64,000 nucleotides of DNA from Lichenostomus cassidix (GCA_008360975.2 CM039210.1:16060293-16124292); one strand, 5' to 3'. Counted from the stretch's first letter, positions 31,197-41,819 are shown. The notes: generated by a model not told the origin, from the sequence alone. Translations and numbers: made by a program.

Positions 31197-32939
31197 ATGG
31201 AGAGACAAGCCACTTTTGATGTGTTTTATTGCTTTTTAGAAAAGTGGGGGATAAAGGTTAAGGATATAAAGAGTGATTTAATGGCGTTGACAGCATGGGG
31301 GTTGGCTAAAGGTTGTTTTATTGACCCTAACAGCATTTTTGATCGTGATGAATGGCAGAAAGTGGGGGATAAGTTGAGGGATGCTATTCTTGAAGATGAT
31401 AAGGCTGGGAAAAAACTAGGCAAAGTGTGGAAGATAGTTACTAATGCCCTGGATCAGTATCACGCAGAACAGAGGGCGGCTAGGGCTGCTTCTGAGCGGC
31501 TGAGTCCACCTCCCCCGTCTACCTCAGGGCAAGGTAACGAGCGATTGTGGTCACTGCCACCTTTAACAAACACAGTGCATATTCCCCCCTCCCATCCGTT
31601 AACGGAGGCGTCTGCCCCGATACGCGGCGGGGGAGGAGCGGCGCCGCATCCATTCGCCCCTCTGGCGTCTGCCCCGGTATGCGGCGGGGGAGGGGCGGCG
31701 CCGCATCCGTCCGCCCCTCCGGCTCCTGACCATGAGCAGCGCTCCGCTCTGATATCTCAGAACTCGGTTTTACAGTCACCCAGTTTGGGGAGCCCCGAAC
31801 TTCCGCCTACTGGGGGTCTGGCCAGTCCCGGTGGTGCCGGTTTGGGGGCTGCGTGTCAGCTTGAAATTTATTGGAGGCGATTTACCTCACAGGCGGGTCA
31901 GGAGGGTGACGTGGAAGCTGCGACTGAGATGTTGGGGGCGTTGCCAGTAATTTACAGCCAAGAGCGGGGAGGGCTCGCTGCTTCTATTTTAACCCTAAAC
32001 TGGAAAATCTTATTTCAGTTGCGAGCTACCGTGAGTGAATTCGGAATTCAGGGAGAGCCTACTAGAGAAATGCTAGATTATATCTGGGGATCAGGACTTC
32101 TGCTCCCCAACGATATCAAGGGCATTGCACAATTAATACTTACTCAACATCAGTCTCTGCTATTTAATGCTCATTGGCAGGCATGCTGCCAGGAGTCGGT
32201 GGCTGTGCAGCGCGCACCAGGTGACCCGCTGCATGGAGTCACTCTAAATGAATTGATGGGGTTAGGTCCTTATCTAAGAAGTGAGGATCAGGCACTCTTG
32301 GGACCAAACAAGATTAGAGAGTCTATGGATTTAGCTCGGAATGCTCTGGATAAAATAAAAGCCCCCGGAGGCGTCCCGTCATATATGTCCATCAAGCAGG
32401 GGTGGGATGAGCCACTGGGGTCTTTTATAGATAAGATAGCTGCAGCGGTGAAAACAGCAGGAATGGCAGAATGCATGCAAGGGACTATGTTAAAGCAGTG
32501 TGTATTGCAAAATGGAAATGGGACAGTCAGAAATCTTATCATGATCATGCCAGAGAATTGGTCCATAGAGGACCTTTCAGAGAAAGCTTCACAGTTCCTT
32601 ATAGACAGTCAGGCTATGTTGATCAATGCTATTAAGGAGCTGGGGGAGGGATTAAAAGCGCAGGCAGAATGCTCTCAAAATCAAGTCCTCGGCGCACTCA
32701 CACCCCTCCGGCAGCCAAGGCTACTTCCAGCATCTCAAAAAACAAAGCTCCATTGTTTTCGCTGTGGACAGCCAGGGCACTTACGGCAAAACTGCCCTGC
32801 TGGAGCAGTGTGGTGTTCTCAGTGCCAGTCTGCGTCACACAGCTCTGCAGCTTGTCGGAGATCCCAGGGAAACGGGAATCGGAGCGCGAAAGGGACTGTG
32901 ACACAAATAGTAGCACCTGTCCAACAGGACCAATTGTAA
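31197..32939 (+). CDS. gag: Class II Gag polyprotein
   Basis: An intact frame of 580 codons from an ATG in good Kozak context (GCGCCATGG). A matrix-like N-terminus (FDVFYCFLEKWGIKVKDIK) is followed by a Pro/Gly-rich linker with two near-identical repeats (RGGGGAAPHP and CGGGGAAPHP, about residues 143-172). The capsid has a major homology region (IKQGWDEPLGSFIDKI, about 402-417). Two zinc knuckles follow: CFRCGQPGHLRQNC and CSQCQSASHSSAAC, the second variant. Myristoylation is not predicted, because residue 2 is Glu. Gag assembles the particle and binds genomic RNA. It overlaps pro by 271 bases in the -1 frame. Confidence 0.95.
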   Translation: MERQATFDVFYCFLEKWGIKVKDIKSDLMALTAWGLAKGCFIDPNSIFDRDEWQKVGDKLRDAILEDDKAGKKLGKVWKIVTNALDQYHAEQRAARAASERLSPPPPSTSGQGNERLWSLPPLTNTVHIPPSHPLTEASAPIRGGGGAAPHPFAPLASAPVCGGGGAAPHPSAPPAPDHEQRSALISQNSVLQSPSLGSPELPPTGGLASPGGAGLGAACQLEIYWRRFTSQAGQEGDVEAATEMLGALPVIYSQERGGLAASILTLNWKILFQLRATVSEFGIQGEPTREMLDYIWGSGLLLPNDIKGIAQLILTQHQSLLFNAHWQACCQESVAVQRAPGDPLHGVTLNELMGLGPYLRSEDQALLGPNKIRESMDLARNALDKIKAPGGVPSYMSIKQGWDEPLGSFIDKIAAAVKTAGMAECMQGTMLKQCVLQNGNGTVRNLIMIMPENWSIEDLSEKASQFLIDSQAMLINAIKELGEGLKAQAECSQNQVLGALTPLRQPRLLPASQKTKLHCFRCGQPGHLRQNCPAGAVWCSQCQSASHSSAACRRSQGNGNRSAKGTVTQIVAPVQQDQL

Positions 32940-33544
32940 TCAGAGGACAGCATATGGGTGCTCTTTTGATCGGGCGTTCATCTGCAACCATGAAAGGACT
33001 GGACATTTTAACTGGATTAATCGATGCTGATTTTCAGGGTACAATTGACATTATGGCTCGGACATTTCATCCACCTATTCATATTCCTGCTGGATCTAAA
33101 ATTGCTCAAGTGATCCCTATACCACAGTTGATTCAAAGTCCATCTGATCGGCCTCATCGAGGAACAGGAGGTTTTGGCTCCACAGGCCCTGCAGTTATGC
33201 TAACAGTGGATTTGAAGCAACGTCCACAAAAACGGATATCTTTGGAATATTCTGGCTATCGGATACAATTATCAGCACTTTTGGATACTGGAGCTGATGT
33301 CACGGTATTGGATGAAAACAAATGGCCTGCTCACTGGCCAGCATATGCATCTGGAGCTACTGTTTCTGGTGTAGGAGGTATCACCATGGCTCGTCGGTCA
33401 CCACGTTTAAAAATTACCATCGATGACAAAGTTGTGGACTGTGTGGTACAGTTGTTACCACTTCCCCCAGGAGTAAATGCTTTAGTAGGCCATGATGTTT
33501 TGGCCCAAATGGGAGTTGTATTAACATCAGAATCGCATTTCTAG
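32669..33544 (+). CDS. pro: Class II dUTPase-like domain and protease
   Basis: The frame is open from 32669, but the functional part starts after the slippery site. The dUTPase-like part has GRSS (motif 2), GLIDADFQG (motif 3), AGSKIAQ (motif 4) and RGTGGFGSTG (motif 5). I cannot find motif 1, so activity is uncertain. Protease: ALLDTGADVTVL (active site DTGA, about 33286) and ALVGHDVLAQMG near the C-terminus. dUTPase keeps uracil out of viral DNA and protease matures the particle. The frame has no stops until TAG at 33542. Confidence 0.93.
   Translation: MLSKSSPRRTHTPPAAKATSSISKNKAPLFSLWTARALTAKLPCWSSVVFSVPVCVTQLCSLSEIPGKRESERERDCDTNSSTCPTGPIVIRGQHMGALLIGRSSATMKGLDILTGLIDADFQGTIDIMARTFHPPIHIPAGSKIAQVIPIPQLIQSPSDRPHRGTGGFGSTGPAVMLTVDLKQRPQKRISLEYSGYRIQLSALLDTGADVTVLDENKWPAHWPAYASGATVSGVGGITMARRSPRLKITIDDKVVDCVVQLLPLPPGVNALVGHDVLAQMGVVLTSESHF
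32867..32873 (+). promoter_or_regulatory. GGGAAAC -1 frameshift site, gag to pro
   Basis: The heptamer is split as G GGA AAC in the gag frame, 66 bases before the gag stop, and the pro frame is open across it. This is a canonical slippery sequence, of the kind used at betaretroviral gag-pro junctions. I did not model the downstream RNA structure. Confidence 0.75.
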
Positions 33545-36183
33545 AGGGGGCCATTGCATGGGCTTTCCCCATCCGTCTCACCTGGATTACAAATGAACCT
33601 ATATGGATGGAGCAATGGCCTCTGAAAAAGGAAAGTCTGGAACAAGCACACTCCTTGATACAAGAACAATTCCAACAGGGACACTTGCGTTTATCTACTA
33701 GCCCATGGAATACTCCAATTTTTGTTATAAAGAAAAAATCTGGAAAATATAGACTGCTCCATGATCTGCGTGCTGTAAATGAACAGATGCAACCTATGGG
33801 AACTTTACAACCAGGGCTCCCCAATCCCAGCATGCTACCAGATGAATGGTTTCTACTTCTTGTGGACTTAAAGGACTGTTTTTTCACCATTGGACTACAT
33901 CCAGATGACATGCAGCGTTTTGCTTTTACGCTGCCCTCAATTAACCGTGAGGCACCTGCACAGCATTTTGAATGGACTGTATTACCACAGGGAATGCGGA
34001 ACTCACCGACACTTTGTCAACTCTATGTGGATGCTGCTCTCAAGCCTCTCCGGACGGCCTGGCCAGAAGTAATCATCTATCACTACATGGATGATATATT
34101 ACTGGCACAGAGCGCACCTTTTACTGCAGATCAGTTACATACCCTGACTAATCACTTGTGTGCTCAGGGCCTTACAATCGCCCCTGAAAAGGTACAGAAC
34201 ACATCACCATGGCGATATTTGGGATGGACGATAACAGACCATCAGGTTCGTCCTCAAAAACTGCAAATTCACACAAACATCCAAACCCTACATGATGCTC
34301 AGAAACTGATGGGTGACTTACAATGGCTTCGTCCTGTCATTGGTATTCCTAATGAACTGTTGAATGTTCTGCGGCCTCTACTGAAAGGCACTGAGCCAGC
34401 TACAAAAGTCACCCTCTCTACAGCACAGCAAGCGGCGATCCAGACTATCTCAGAACGTGTTGTACAAAATCATACATCGCGTCGTCTACTTGATGTGCCA
34501 CTAAATATCACTGTGCTAACTGGCCCTCAATACCTTTTGGGTGCCATCACTCAGCATAAAAAGAAAACGGGGGAAAATACCCCCACCACAAATGAGGATT
34601 ACAATGTTTTGGTGCTGGAATGGTTAGCACCACCCCTTCAACCACGAAAAACGATTCAGGAAAACATAATTACAATGGCAAATCTTATCAAACGTGGCCG
34701 CCAAAGGATAAGGGAGATCCAAGGAACATCGCCAGGGGAAATGCAAGTACCACTGAAGCTGGATGACCTGAACTGGTACTTACAAAATTCTATGGATCTT
34801 CAGGCAGCGTTGCTGGAAGAGGGAACCCTCATCAGTATCCGACCTCTCCAGCCTTCTACGCTGGCATGGATGTCTAATCACCGATGGCTAATAAAGCCAT
34901 TGCGGTCATCCTCTCCGCTTTCAGGAGCAGTGACTGTTTATACAGATGCTGGCAAACGCTCCCGTAAAGCTGCTGCGACGTGGATGGAGGAGAAGCAATG
35001 GCGACACAAAATTATTCCTGCAACATCGGAGGACTCTTTACAAACCTTGGAACTATCAGCAGTGGTCTGGGTCTTTACCAACTGGATAGACCAACCTGTT
35101 AACATCGTCACAGATTCTCTCTATGTCGCAGACATTGCTAACAGAATTGAGGAAGAAATGGTTAAGGATGTACAAAAACGCCGACTAGCGGAACTATTGA
35201 TGGTGCTTAAATGCACCATTGGCCAAAGGACTGACCCATATGCCGTGTTGCATATAAGAAGTCATCAGTGGTCAGAGGGCCTTGGAGAAGGCAATGCCAG
35301 AGCGGACCGATTGGTAGCGGTGGCGGAAGCTCCAGTATCTTCCTTTGAGAGGGCCCGCCACGCACATATGAACTTTCATCAAAATGCAAGGGGTCTCCAT
35401 AAGGGTTTTGGAATTCCACTGGCAGAAGCCAGGGCCATAGTGCGGGCCTGCCCTATTTGTAGTTTTCATAACCAGGGTGTTGGTTTGGGTATGGGAGTGA
35501 ACCCCAAGGGGTTACAAGCTAATGAGTTATGGCAGATGGATGTAACACATTTCCCTGAATTCGGTAGATTAAAATATGTCCATGTTTGCATTGACACATA
35601 CAGCCACATGATATGGGCAACATTACAGCCCGGCGAAAGAGCCCGGGATGTTATAAGGCACCTTGCTAGTTGCTTTGCCGTATTGGGCAAACCCAAAGCT
35701 ATCAAAACAGACAATGGACCAGCTTATTGTAGTGCCTTGGTGAAAAAATACATGCAACTTTGGGATATAAAACATACTACAGGAATTCCTCACTCCCCAA
35801 CGGGGCAGGCAATGGTAGAACGAGCAAATGCAACAATAAAGGGTTACCTGGCAAAACATAAGGAGGTCTCAGATAGTAGAGAAAGGCTTTCTAAAACCCT
35901 GTTTGTGCTAAATCATCTGTGTATATTTGGAGATCAGGATTTACCACCTATCTTAATTCATCACAAGGGAGTGGCACAGCCACCGGTACCACGCATGAAG
36001 GTCCTATATAAGGACCCCAAAACAGGCATCTGGGAGGGTCCAGTAGAGGTCATATATTCTGGCAGAGGTTATTTTTGTGTATCTTCCTCCACAGGCCCCC
36101 TTTGGGTTCCTAGCTGCTGGGTGAAGCCTGCACTTGATCAACCTGGCACGGCTACAAGTGCCCCCGATACCGCCGATCGATGA
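33496..36183 (+). CDS. pol: Class II RT-RNase H-integrase
   Basis: Open from 33496 in the frame -1 to pro, with the first in-frame ATG at 33607, so it is made by a second frameshift. I found no perfect slippery heptamer in the short overlap 33496-33544. RT: LPQGMRNSPTLCQ and HYMDDILLAQ (catalytic YMDD, about 34085). RNase H: VYTDAG, LELSAV, VTDSLYV, NARADRL. Integrase: HMNFHQ with CPIC zinc site; catalytic MDVTHF, KTDNGPAY and AMVERANA (about 35535, 35705, 35815). A C-terminal DNA-binding domain follows. All catalytic residues are present, so the enzyme set looks intact. Confidence 0.95.
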   Translation, partial: CFGPNGSCINIRIAFLEGAIAWAFPIRLTWITNEPIWMEQWPLKKESLEQAHSLIQEQFQQGHLRLSTSPWNTPIFVIKKKSGKYRLLHDLRAVNEQMQPMGTLQPGLPNPSMLPDEWFLLLVDLKDCFFTIGLHPDDMQRFAFTLPSINREAPAQHFEWTVLPQGMRNSPTLCQLYVDAALKPLRTAWPEVIIYHYMDDILLAQSAPFTADQLHTLTNHLCAQGLTIAPEKVQNTSPWRYLGWTITDHQVRPQKLQIHTNIQTLHDAQKLMGDLQWLRPVIGIPNELLNVLRPLLKGTEPATKVTLSTAQQAAIQTISERVVQNHTSRRLLDVPLNITVLTGPQYLLGAITQHKKKTGENTPTTNEDYNVLVLEWLAPPLQPRKTIQENIITMANLIKRGRQRIREIQGTSPGEMQVPLKLDDLNWYLQNSMDLQAALLEEGTLISIRPLQPSTLAWMSNHRWLIKPLRSSSPLSGAVTVYTDAGKRSRKAAATWMEEKQWRHKIIPATSEDSLQTLELSAVVWVFTNWIDQPVNIVTDSLYVADIANRIEEEMVKDVQKRRLAELLMVLKCTIGQRTDPYAVLHIRSHQWSEGLGEGNARADRLVAVAEAPVSSFERARHAHMNFHQNARGLHKGFGIPLAEARAIVRACPICSFHNQGVGLGMGVNPKGLQANELWQMDVTHFPEFGRLKYVHVCIDTYSHMIWATLQPGERARDVIRHLASCFAVLGKPKAIKTDNGPAYCSALVKKYMQLWDIKHTTGIPHSPTGQAMVERANATIKGYLAKHKEVSDSRERLSKTLFVLNHLCIFGDQDLPPILIHHKGVAQPPVPRMKVLYKDPKTGIWEGPVEVIYSGRGYFCVSSSTGPLWVPSCWVKPALDQPGTATSAPDTADR

Positions 36184-36463
36184 AACACCACGACTGATTC
36201 GGCTTCTACATTGTGCTCTTGATCCTATCTTGCGGCGAGCTGGGGTTCCAGTCGAGCGTTGGCAGACTTTATTAGAATTAAGAGATATTATAAATAGATT
36301 AGGCTCTGTACCCCCTTACCTGAATAGATACCCTTGTAGAAATTGTGCTAAGCTGTGGTGTCAGGCATGGTTACTTATTAAGTGTGGTATTTGTAAGAAA
36401 CAGTGGTGGGTCCATCAAGAAGTGTATAATATTGTTGTTTGGCTTGCATTAATACACGCATAA
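36125..36463 (+). CDS. Cys-rich ORF between pol and env, no ATG
   Basis: An open frame of 112 codons overlaps the end of pol and contains no Met codon. A strong splice acceptor (TGTATCTTCCTCCACAG, ending 36094) lies just upstream, so a 5' exon could supply the start. It contains CRNCAKLWCQ, then seven residues after the third Cys, then CGIC. The spacing C-x2-C-x4-C-x7-C-x2-C looks zinc-binding. A C-terminal stretch is moderately hydrophobic. It may be the 5' part of env expressed by splicing, or a separate accessory protein. I do not recognise the family. A similar motif occurs in the same place in provirus G1. Confidence 0.55.
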   Translation, partial: SLHLINLARLQVPPIPPIDETPRLIRLLHCALDPILRRAGVPVERWQTLLELRDIINRLGSVPPYLNRYPCRNCAKLWCQAWLLIKCGICKKQWWVHQEVYNIVVWLALIHA

Positions 36464-37255
36464 CTCAATTGACTTTGCACATAACAGGCTGCAACAAGCT
36501 TTAGCCGCATTTACAGGGCTGCCTGATTGGCAAGGTTTGCAATTATTTGAATCTGAAGAGCAAAAAGTTATAGCCTGGTTACGTTGGGAGGCCCAAGATG
36601 CAGTAAATTGGGCAACATCAAACTTTGGATCTCTTGGGGAGCCGAGCTCTTAATGCAAGTGGCAATGAAACAGGCTGCATAACTTTTGGTAGCCCCATAG
36701 TGATTCCTAACAGCACCTGGTTGACTCCCCATACGGCAGAATATGCTAACATCTCTGCCCAATGTGGTCCACATGGAAGTTATGGCTGGGGCAGTGGTTA
36801 TATACAAATTTGGGCCAATAAAAGTGCCCTTGCCCTTCCACCAGGTGTATTTCTCATTTGTGGAGACCGTGCATGGCAGGGAGTTCCGAAAGGTGCTTAT
36901 GGGGGACCATGTTATTTGGGCAAACTCACTTTACTTGCCATGAATAAAACCACTGCAGCCAATTTAATGCGGTCCAGAAAGAGACGCAGTCTTACTTTGA
37001 TGTAAACTGCAATGATGAAGTAGGCCTATGGAATAAACCGTCTCGGGTTTTTGATGGCCTATTCGGAATTCCATGGGGTGACTGGGGTATAACAGGATGG
37101 CTTCGCTATATCTTGCAAGTAGGATTAGTGATTTTACTTGTCCTTGTTGGCATAGCTGTTATTCTACCTTGTGCTTTGCGATGTTTGAAAAGATCATTAT
37201 CACAGACAGTGAATCAGCTTTGGCTCGCACAAACGCGTAAAGAAAACAGGGGAAT
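36464..37255 (+). pseudogene. env: Class II env remnant, internally deleted
   Basis: A frame-broken SU piece at 36464-36652 is followed by an open piece at 36607-37005, with several N-glycosylation sites and a furin-type site RSRKRR. It joins within a few bases to the membrane-proximal end of TM in another frame (WLRYILQVGLVILLVLV, then a Cys-containing tail). The fusion peptide, heptad regions and Cys cluster are missing, so it cannot mediate entry. The breakpoint lies near 36990-37005. The 3' end runs into the LTR. Confidence 0.8.
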
Positions 37256-37660
37256 TGTGGAAAGCTGGCTTCTAGAGAAGGGACACGCAGATGTAGATAG
37301 ATTGCTTCTTAACAAGCCGCTTCTTAACAATAGCCATATTCAGCCAACTATTAATTAGATACCTTCGTCCAATCAGCGATCTAAGGTCACCACGACTTTC
37401 TGCAACATAGGAGTCGTGGGGGCCGTCTAGAATGCGTTAATTGGTAACAGATATGCAGAAATCAGGCACTATAGGTAAACATAGATACATGTTAAGGCAA
37501 GTAGCCAAACTTAGGGCGTGGAAGTATATAACCAATAGTATTGTATGATTACAGAATATGCATGAGTTAGTTAACTACACTATAAATTGTATGCTGTAAA
37601 TCAATAAACTGAAGCTTGTGGTAAATTCATATTGGATTGTCAAGCCTCCGTTTCTCGGCA
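37256..37660 (+). repeat. 3' LTR of class II provirus
   Basis: 405 bp, identical to 30534-30938 by eye. It is preceded by the purine tract AAAGAAAACAGGGGAA and followed by the TTGGGG duplication. Confidence 0.95.
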
Positions 37661-37666
37661 TTGGGG

Positions 37667-39207
37667 TTTTGTTAGCAATATTACCCAACCTGCTAGAGAA
37701 GTAGAGGATGAAGCTTCCTGGCTCCTCACCTATTTCTTTCCCTGTAAATCTGGTATAGCACCTTTTGAAAATGTTCAGTTTCCCGTGGACGTTAAAGAGA
37801 CCATTAACCTAGTAGTACAGGTGTTTTACCTGGCAACTTCCATATATATGGTGTTCTGCTTTTCCAGAATGAGGGCTGAGAGGCCAAGAGGGGCTGAGCA
37901 GGAGCAGACACCTGCCCCAGATGCAGGAAAATTTGAATGGTGTGGAGTATGGGAGGACATAGGTAAAACTTTAAAGAAATTCTCTGACCCAATAGATTGG
38001 GAGTTTCCCCCTGGACAAATCCCGAGACCAGCTGAGGTGAGGAAGTATCTCAAAGAGAAATGCAGAGACAACTGCAGTGCAATATGTTGGGCCCTGGCAT
38101 ATGCTTATCGTACATTGCCAAATGCTATAGAACAAAAAGACAAGAAGCCTAAGCCAGTGGCAGTTGCTCCTGTTACAAGAAGCAGGAAAACCCAAGTCAA
38201 GACTGATCGCCCAGGTGACGGCAGGGAGGGATCCTCAAAGTCAGCAACTGAGTCAGAGATCATTGTCGAATCCACGACTGTGAGAGACCTTCGCGGCCTA
38301 AGAAAAGATTATGTCCAACGAGATAATGAATCTATAATTAGTTAGTTAGTCTGTCTTTAGGATGCTACAGGTGACGTTACACTTCTAGACAGTAACGGGG
38401 CAAGGCATTTGGGAACCGTGTCACGTGACCCATATATCAACCGAATGGCACGGGATGGGCTGACTCTGACAGCCTCTGGAGGCAAGTTTTCAAAGGTGCG
38501 AGGGAAAGATACCTATGCCCCGAAGATGTCTATATACAACAAACTCTGTGGAAGACCATAGAACAAGGGATTCAACACTTGAGAGAAGCGGCAGTGGTAG
38601 AGATTGTCTTCCCAGAGGACATAGCAAACCCAGCCCTGCTTGTGGATCCAGATGTGGAAGAATGTACACCTGTGATGTGGCAGAAACTCGTATGACTTGG
38701 GCCACCAGAATACGCTTCTGCTTTAGCAATGATGAAGCAAGATAACGGGCATGAGACCGTGAGACCGTGCTTGATATGGCAAGGAAGCTCCAAACGTATG
38801 CAAATGCTGTGCATGGTCCAACGAATGCAAGAATCTCAGCTATGGAAACACGTCTGCTGAAACTAGAAGATAAAATAGAGGAGAATCATGAGAAACTCAG
38901 TAAGGAGAGTAAAGAGGGCCTTCTCCAAATCTCGGCAATACAGGTCAGAAGTTCTGTTACCAGACGCAGACGTTCCCCAGCTATTTGGAGCGGGTAGACC
39001 CCTCGACATGAGTTGTAGTATTTCCTGTATGAAAGTGGAGAAAACATAAGGAGGTTGGATGGACAACCCACCGCTGTTCTGGCATGACGAGTGCATGAAT
39101 TGAAGGAGGGCAAGACTCAGGGAGGGAACTCCACCAGAAGGAGTGTAGCTCTACTCAATATGTCTGATTCCCTTGAAGGAACCTCTAATACGCATGCCCA
39201 CCAGGGT
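37667..39207 (+). pseudogene. gag: ERVL-C Gag (main part)
   Basis: It resumes after the class II provirus with FVSNITQPAREVE, then a membrane segment (INLVVQVFYLATSIYMVF), a conserved block (WEFPPGQIPRPAEVRKYL), a basic linker, and capsid-like pieces. Stops at 38343 and 39016 stand where D has Trp. A frameshift around 38490 also breaks it. A heptad-like segment (LLKLEDKIEENHEKLSKES) lies near 38860-38915. It has no zinc knuckle. It ends at TAG 39208-39210, equivalent to the UAG of B. Confidence 0.8.
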
Positions 39208-39210
39208 TAG

Positions 39211-41130
39211 AGGGGCCCTGCCTCTAGCCAGATAGAGGCCAAAAAACCCGTGGTTTTTGGACTGTGTGGATTCGATGGCCTGGCACATCAGAGCCACAAG
39301 AATACGAAGCTTTAGTTGACACTGGTGGGCAGTGCACGATAATTCCATCGCGACGTGTGGGGACAGAACCTGTTTCTATTGCCAGCGTGACAAGAGGATC
39401 ACAAGACTTGACCCTGGTGAAAGCTGAAGTGAGCCCGACTGGAAAAGAGTGGAAAAAATATTCCATTGTGACTGGCCCAGAGGCCCCATGTATTCTAGGC
39501 ATAGACTTCCTCCGAAATGCATATTTCAAAGACCCAAAGGGACTCAAGTGGGCATTTGGGATAGCTGCTGTGGAGACAGAGGGCATTACGCAATTGAACG
39601 CCTTGCCTGGACTATCAGAGAACCCATCTGCAGTAGGACTCCTGAAAGGGGTAGAGCAACAAGTACCGATTGCAATCTTGATTGCGGACCGCCGACAGTA
39701 CTGGACAAATCGAGATGCTGTAATTCCCATTCACAAGTTGATCCGTGAACTAAAGAGCCAAGGGGTGGTCAGCAAGACCCATTCATCCTTCAACAGCCCC
39801 ATTTAGCCTGTGCGTAAATCTGAAGGAGAATGGAGATTGACTGTGGACTATCGTGCCTTGAATGAGGTGACTCCACCTCTGAGCACTGCTGTGCCAGACA
39901 GGTTGGAGCTCCAGTATGAGCTGAAGACCAAGGCAACAAAGTGGTATGCCACTATTGACATCGCAAATGCATTTTTCTTCATTCCTCTGGCTGCAGAGTG
40001 CAGGCCTCAGTTTGCCTTCACCTAGAGGGGCATGCAATATACCTAGAACCGACTGCCCCAGGGGTGGAAACACAGTCCCACCATTTGCCTTGGACTGATC
40101 CAAAATGCGCTGGAAAAGGGTGGGGCTCCAGAACATCTGAAGTACATCCATGAAATCATTGCGTGGAGAAACACAGCAGAAGAAGTAATGGAGAAAAGAG
40201 AGAAAATCATCCAGATTCTCCTAGAAGCCAGCTTCACCATTAAAAAAAGCAAAGTCAAGGGACCAGCCAAAGAGATCGAGTTCCTGGGGGTGAAGCGGCA
40301 AGATGGACGGCATCAGATTCCCACTGAAGTCATCAATAAAATCACCGCAACGTCTCCACCAACCAACAAGGAGACACAAGCTTTCCTGGGAGCCATAGGC
40401 TTTTGGAGAATGCATATTCCTGAGTACAGCCAAATTGTGAACCCACTCTACCTGGTTACCTGTAAGAAAAATGATTTCCCCTGGGGCCCTGAACAGCAGC
40501 AAGTTTTCACCCAAATCAAGGAGGAGATTGCTCATGCAGTAGCCCTTGGCCCAGTCAAGATGGGACCGGAAGTAAAGAATGTGCTCTACTCTGCAGCTGG
40601 GAGCCATGGTTTGTCCTGGAGCCTTTGGCAGAAGGTGCCTGGTGAGACTCAGAGTCGTCCAGTGGAATTCTGGAGCCGAAGCTACAGAGGGTCCGAAGCC
40701 AACTACACCCCAACAGAGAAAGAAATCCTGGCAGCTTACGAAGGAGTCCAAGCTGCCTCAGAGGTAATCAGCACGGAAGCACAACTCCTCCTGGCACCCC
40801 GATTACCAGTGCTGGGGGGTGGATGTTCAAAGCAGAAGTTCCCTCTACTCACCATGCCACCAATGGCACATGGAGCAAATGGATTGCCCTCATCACACAG
40901 CGCACCCGTATGGGAAATCTGAATCGCCCTGAGATTTTGGAAATAATTACAAATTGGCCTGAAGGTGAAAATTTTTGTCTAATTGATGAAGAGGAGCAGG
41001 AACAGGTGACTCGTGCAGAGAAAGCTCCACCCTACAACCAACTGCCACAAGATGAAACACGCTACACTCTTTTCACTAATGGTTCCTGTCGACTTGTAGG
41101 GACAAAACGAAAATGAAAAGCAGCCGTATG
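39211..41130 (+). pseudogene. pol: ERVL-C protease and RT
   Basis: Protease ALVDTGGQCTIIPSR (DTGG, where the other copies have DTGA) is followed by RT with FNSPI then a TAG at 39804 in place of Trp, DYRALNEVTPPLS, DIANAFFFIPLAAE, and two more Trp-to-stop changes at 40023 and 40044. The catalytic box is damaged: YIHEIIAW replaces the usual YIDDIIVW, so both aspartates are lost. RNase H begins (YTLFTNGSC, first catalytic Asp changed to Asn) with a TGA at 41114 where relatives have Trp. Inactive. Confidence 0.88.
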
Positions 41131-41135
41131 GAGCC

Positions 41136-41617
41136 TGTCCTAGGTCACAATAGAGATGTATTTAAGGATTCTATTACCACCAGCTGTGGGCCATTAGCTG
41201 TTATCTCCTGCTATGACTCACCCCTGGTAACAGACAATGGCCCATCAAGAAGCCACCACATGACTCATGGACTTATCTCATCCTATTGTGAGATGCTCCA
41301 CCCAGGAGGGAGGAGCCAAGCATTCCCACCGGGATATTACCTGGCCTTGGAACTGCATAAGTTAGCCCTGTCTACTGGGTTCCCAGAGGACAAGAGCTAC
41401 CACTGGACCTTCAGGTGGAGACCAGACTTTCCATAGGATCACCGCTTGAATTGAACTACTTCAGTTGGACTGCTACCACCACCCTAACAGGGTGTCAGGT
41501 TGTATCTGACTTTTTCAGTGCTTTTCCTTGTATTATTTCACTTATTTTAATTTTTTTTCCTGTTAAATTTTAATCCTGATTTGCGATCTCCCATTGGTTT
41601 GTTTTCAAACTAATACA
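41136..41617 (+). mobile_element. Solo LTR, ERVL-N family, in ERVL-C RNase H
   Basis: 482 bp from TGTCCTAGGTC to AACTAATACA, flanked by a perfect 5-bp duplication GAGCC (41131-41135 and 41618-41622). It is the reverse-orientation counterpart of the LTRs at 9291 and 14716. A solo LTR arises by recombination between the two LTRs of a provirus. The RNase H frame of C (AVWSPT region) is split by it. Confidence 0.93.
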
Positions 41618-41622
41618 GAGCC

Positions 41623-41819
41623 CCACACAACGGGTCGCAGAAGCTACTGAAGGAGAAGGTAGATCAAGTCAACTCGCTGAGCTCAAAGCCGTTCAGTTAG
41701 CCTTAGACTAAGAAAGAGAAAGGTGGCCAAAGCTCTATCTCTACACTGATTCATGGATGGTAGCCAATGCTCTGTGGAGTTGGCTGGAAAAGTGGAAAAA
41801 GGCCAACTGGCAGCATAGG
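41623..41819 (+). pseudogene. pol: ERVL-C RNase H middle piece
   Basis: It contains SSQLAELKAVQ and LYTDSWMVANAL, equivalent to the RNase H centre of B, and is bounded on each side by a solo LTR. Two catalytic positions (Glu and the third Asp) are kept. A TAA near 41709 and other changes kill the frame. Confidence 0.85.

Larger units (their letters stand above)
30534..37660 (+). mobile_element. Young class II provirus in ERVL-C gag
   Basis: A 7.1-kb provirus with two 405-bp LTRs that I find identical by eye, a perfect 6-bp target duplication TTGGGG (30528-30533 and 37661-37666), a tRNA-Trp-type PBS, and open gag, pro and pol in three frames, each step being -1. env carries a large internal deletion. 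The 6-bp duplication, the dUTPase-protease frame and the YMDD RT mark class II (beta/alpharetrovirus-like). Identical LTRs mean recent insertion, or recent LTR conversion. Confidence 0.95.

Noticed and set aside
33496..33544. A pro-pol slippery site in the class II provirus
   Set aside because: The short overlap holds no perfect heptamer; the frame arrangement still implies frameshifting.
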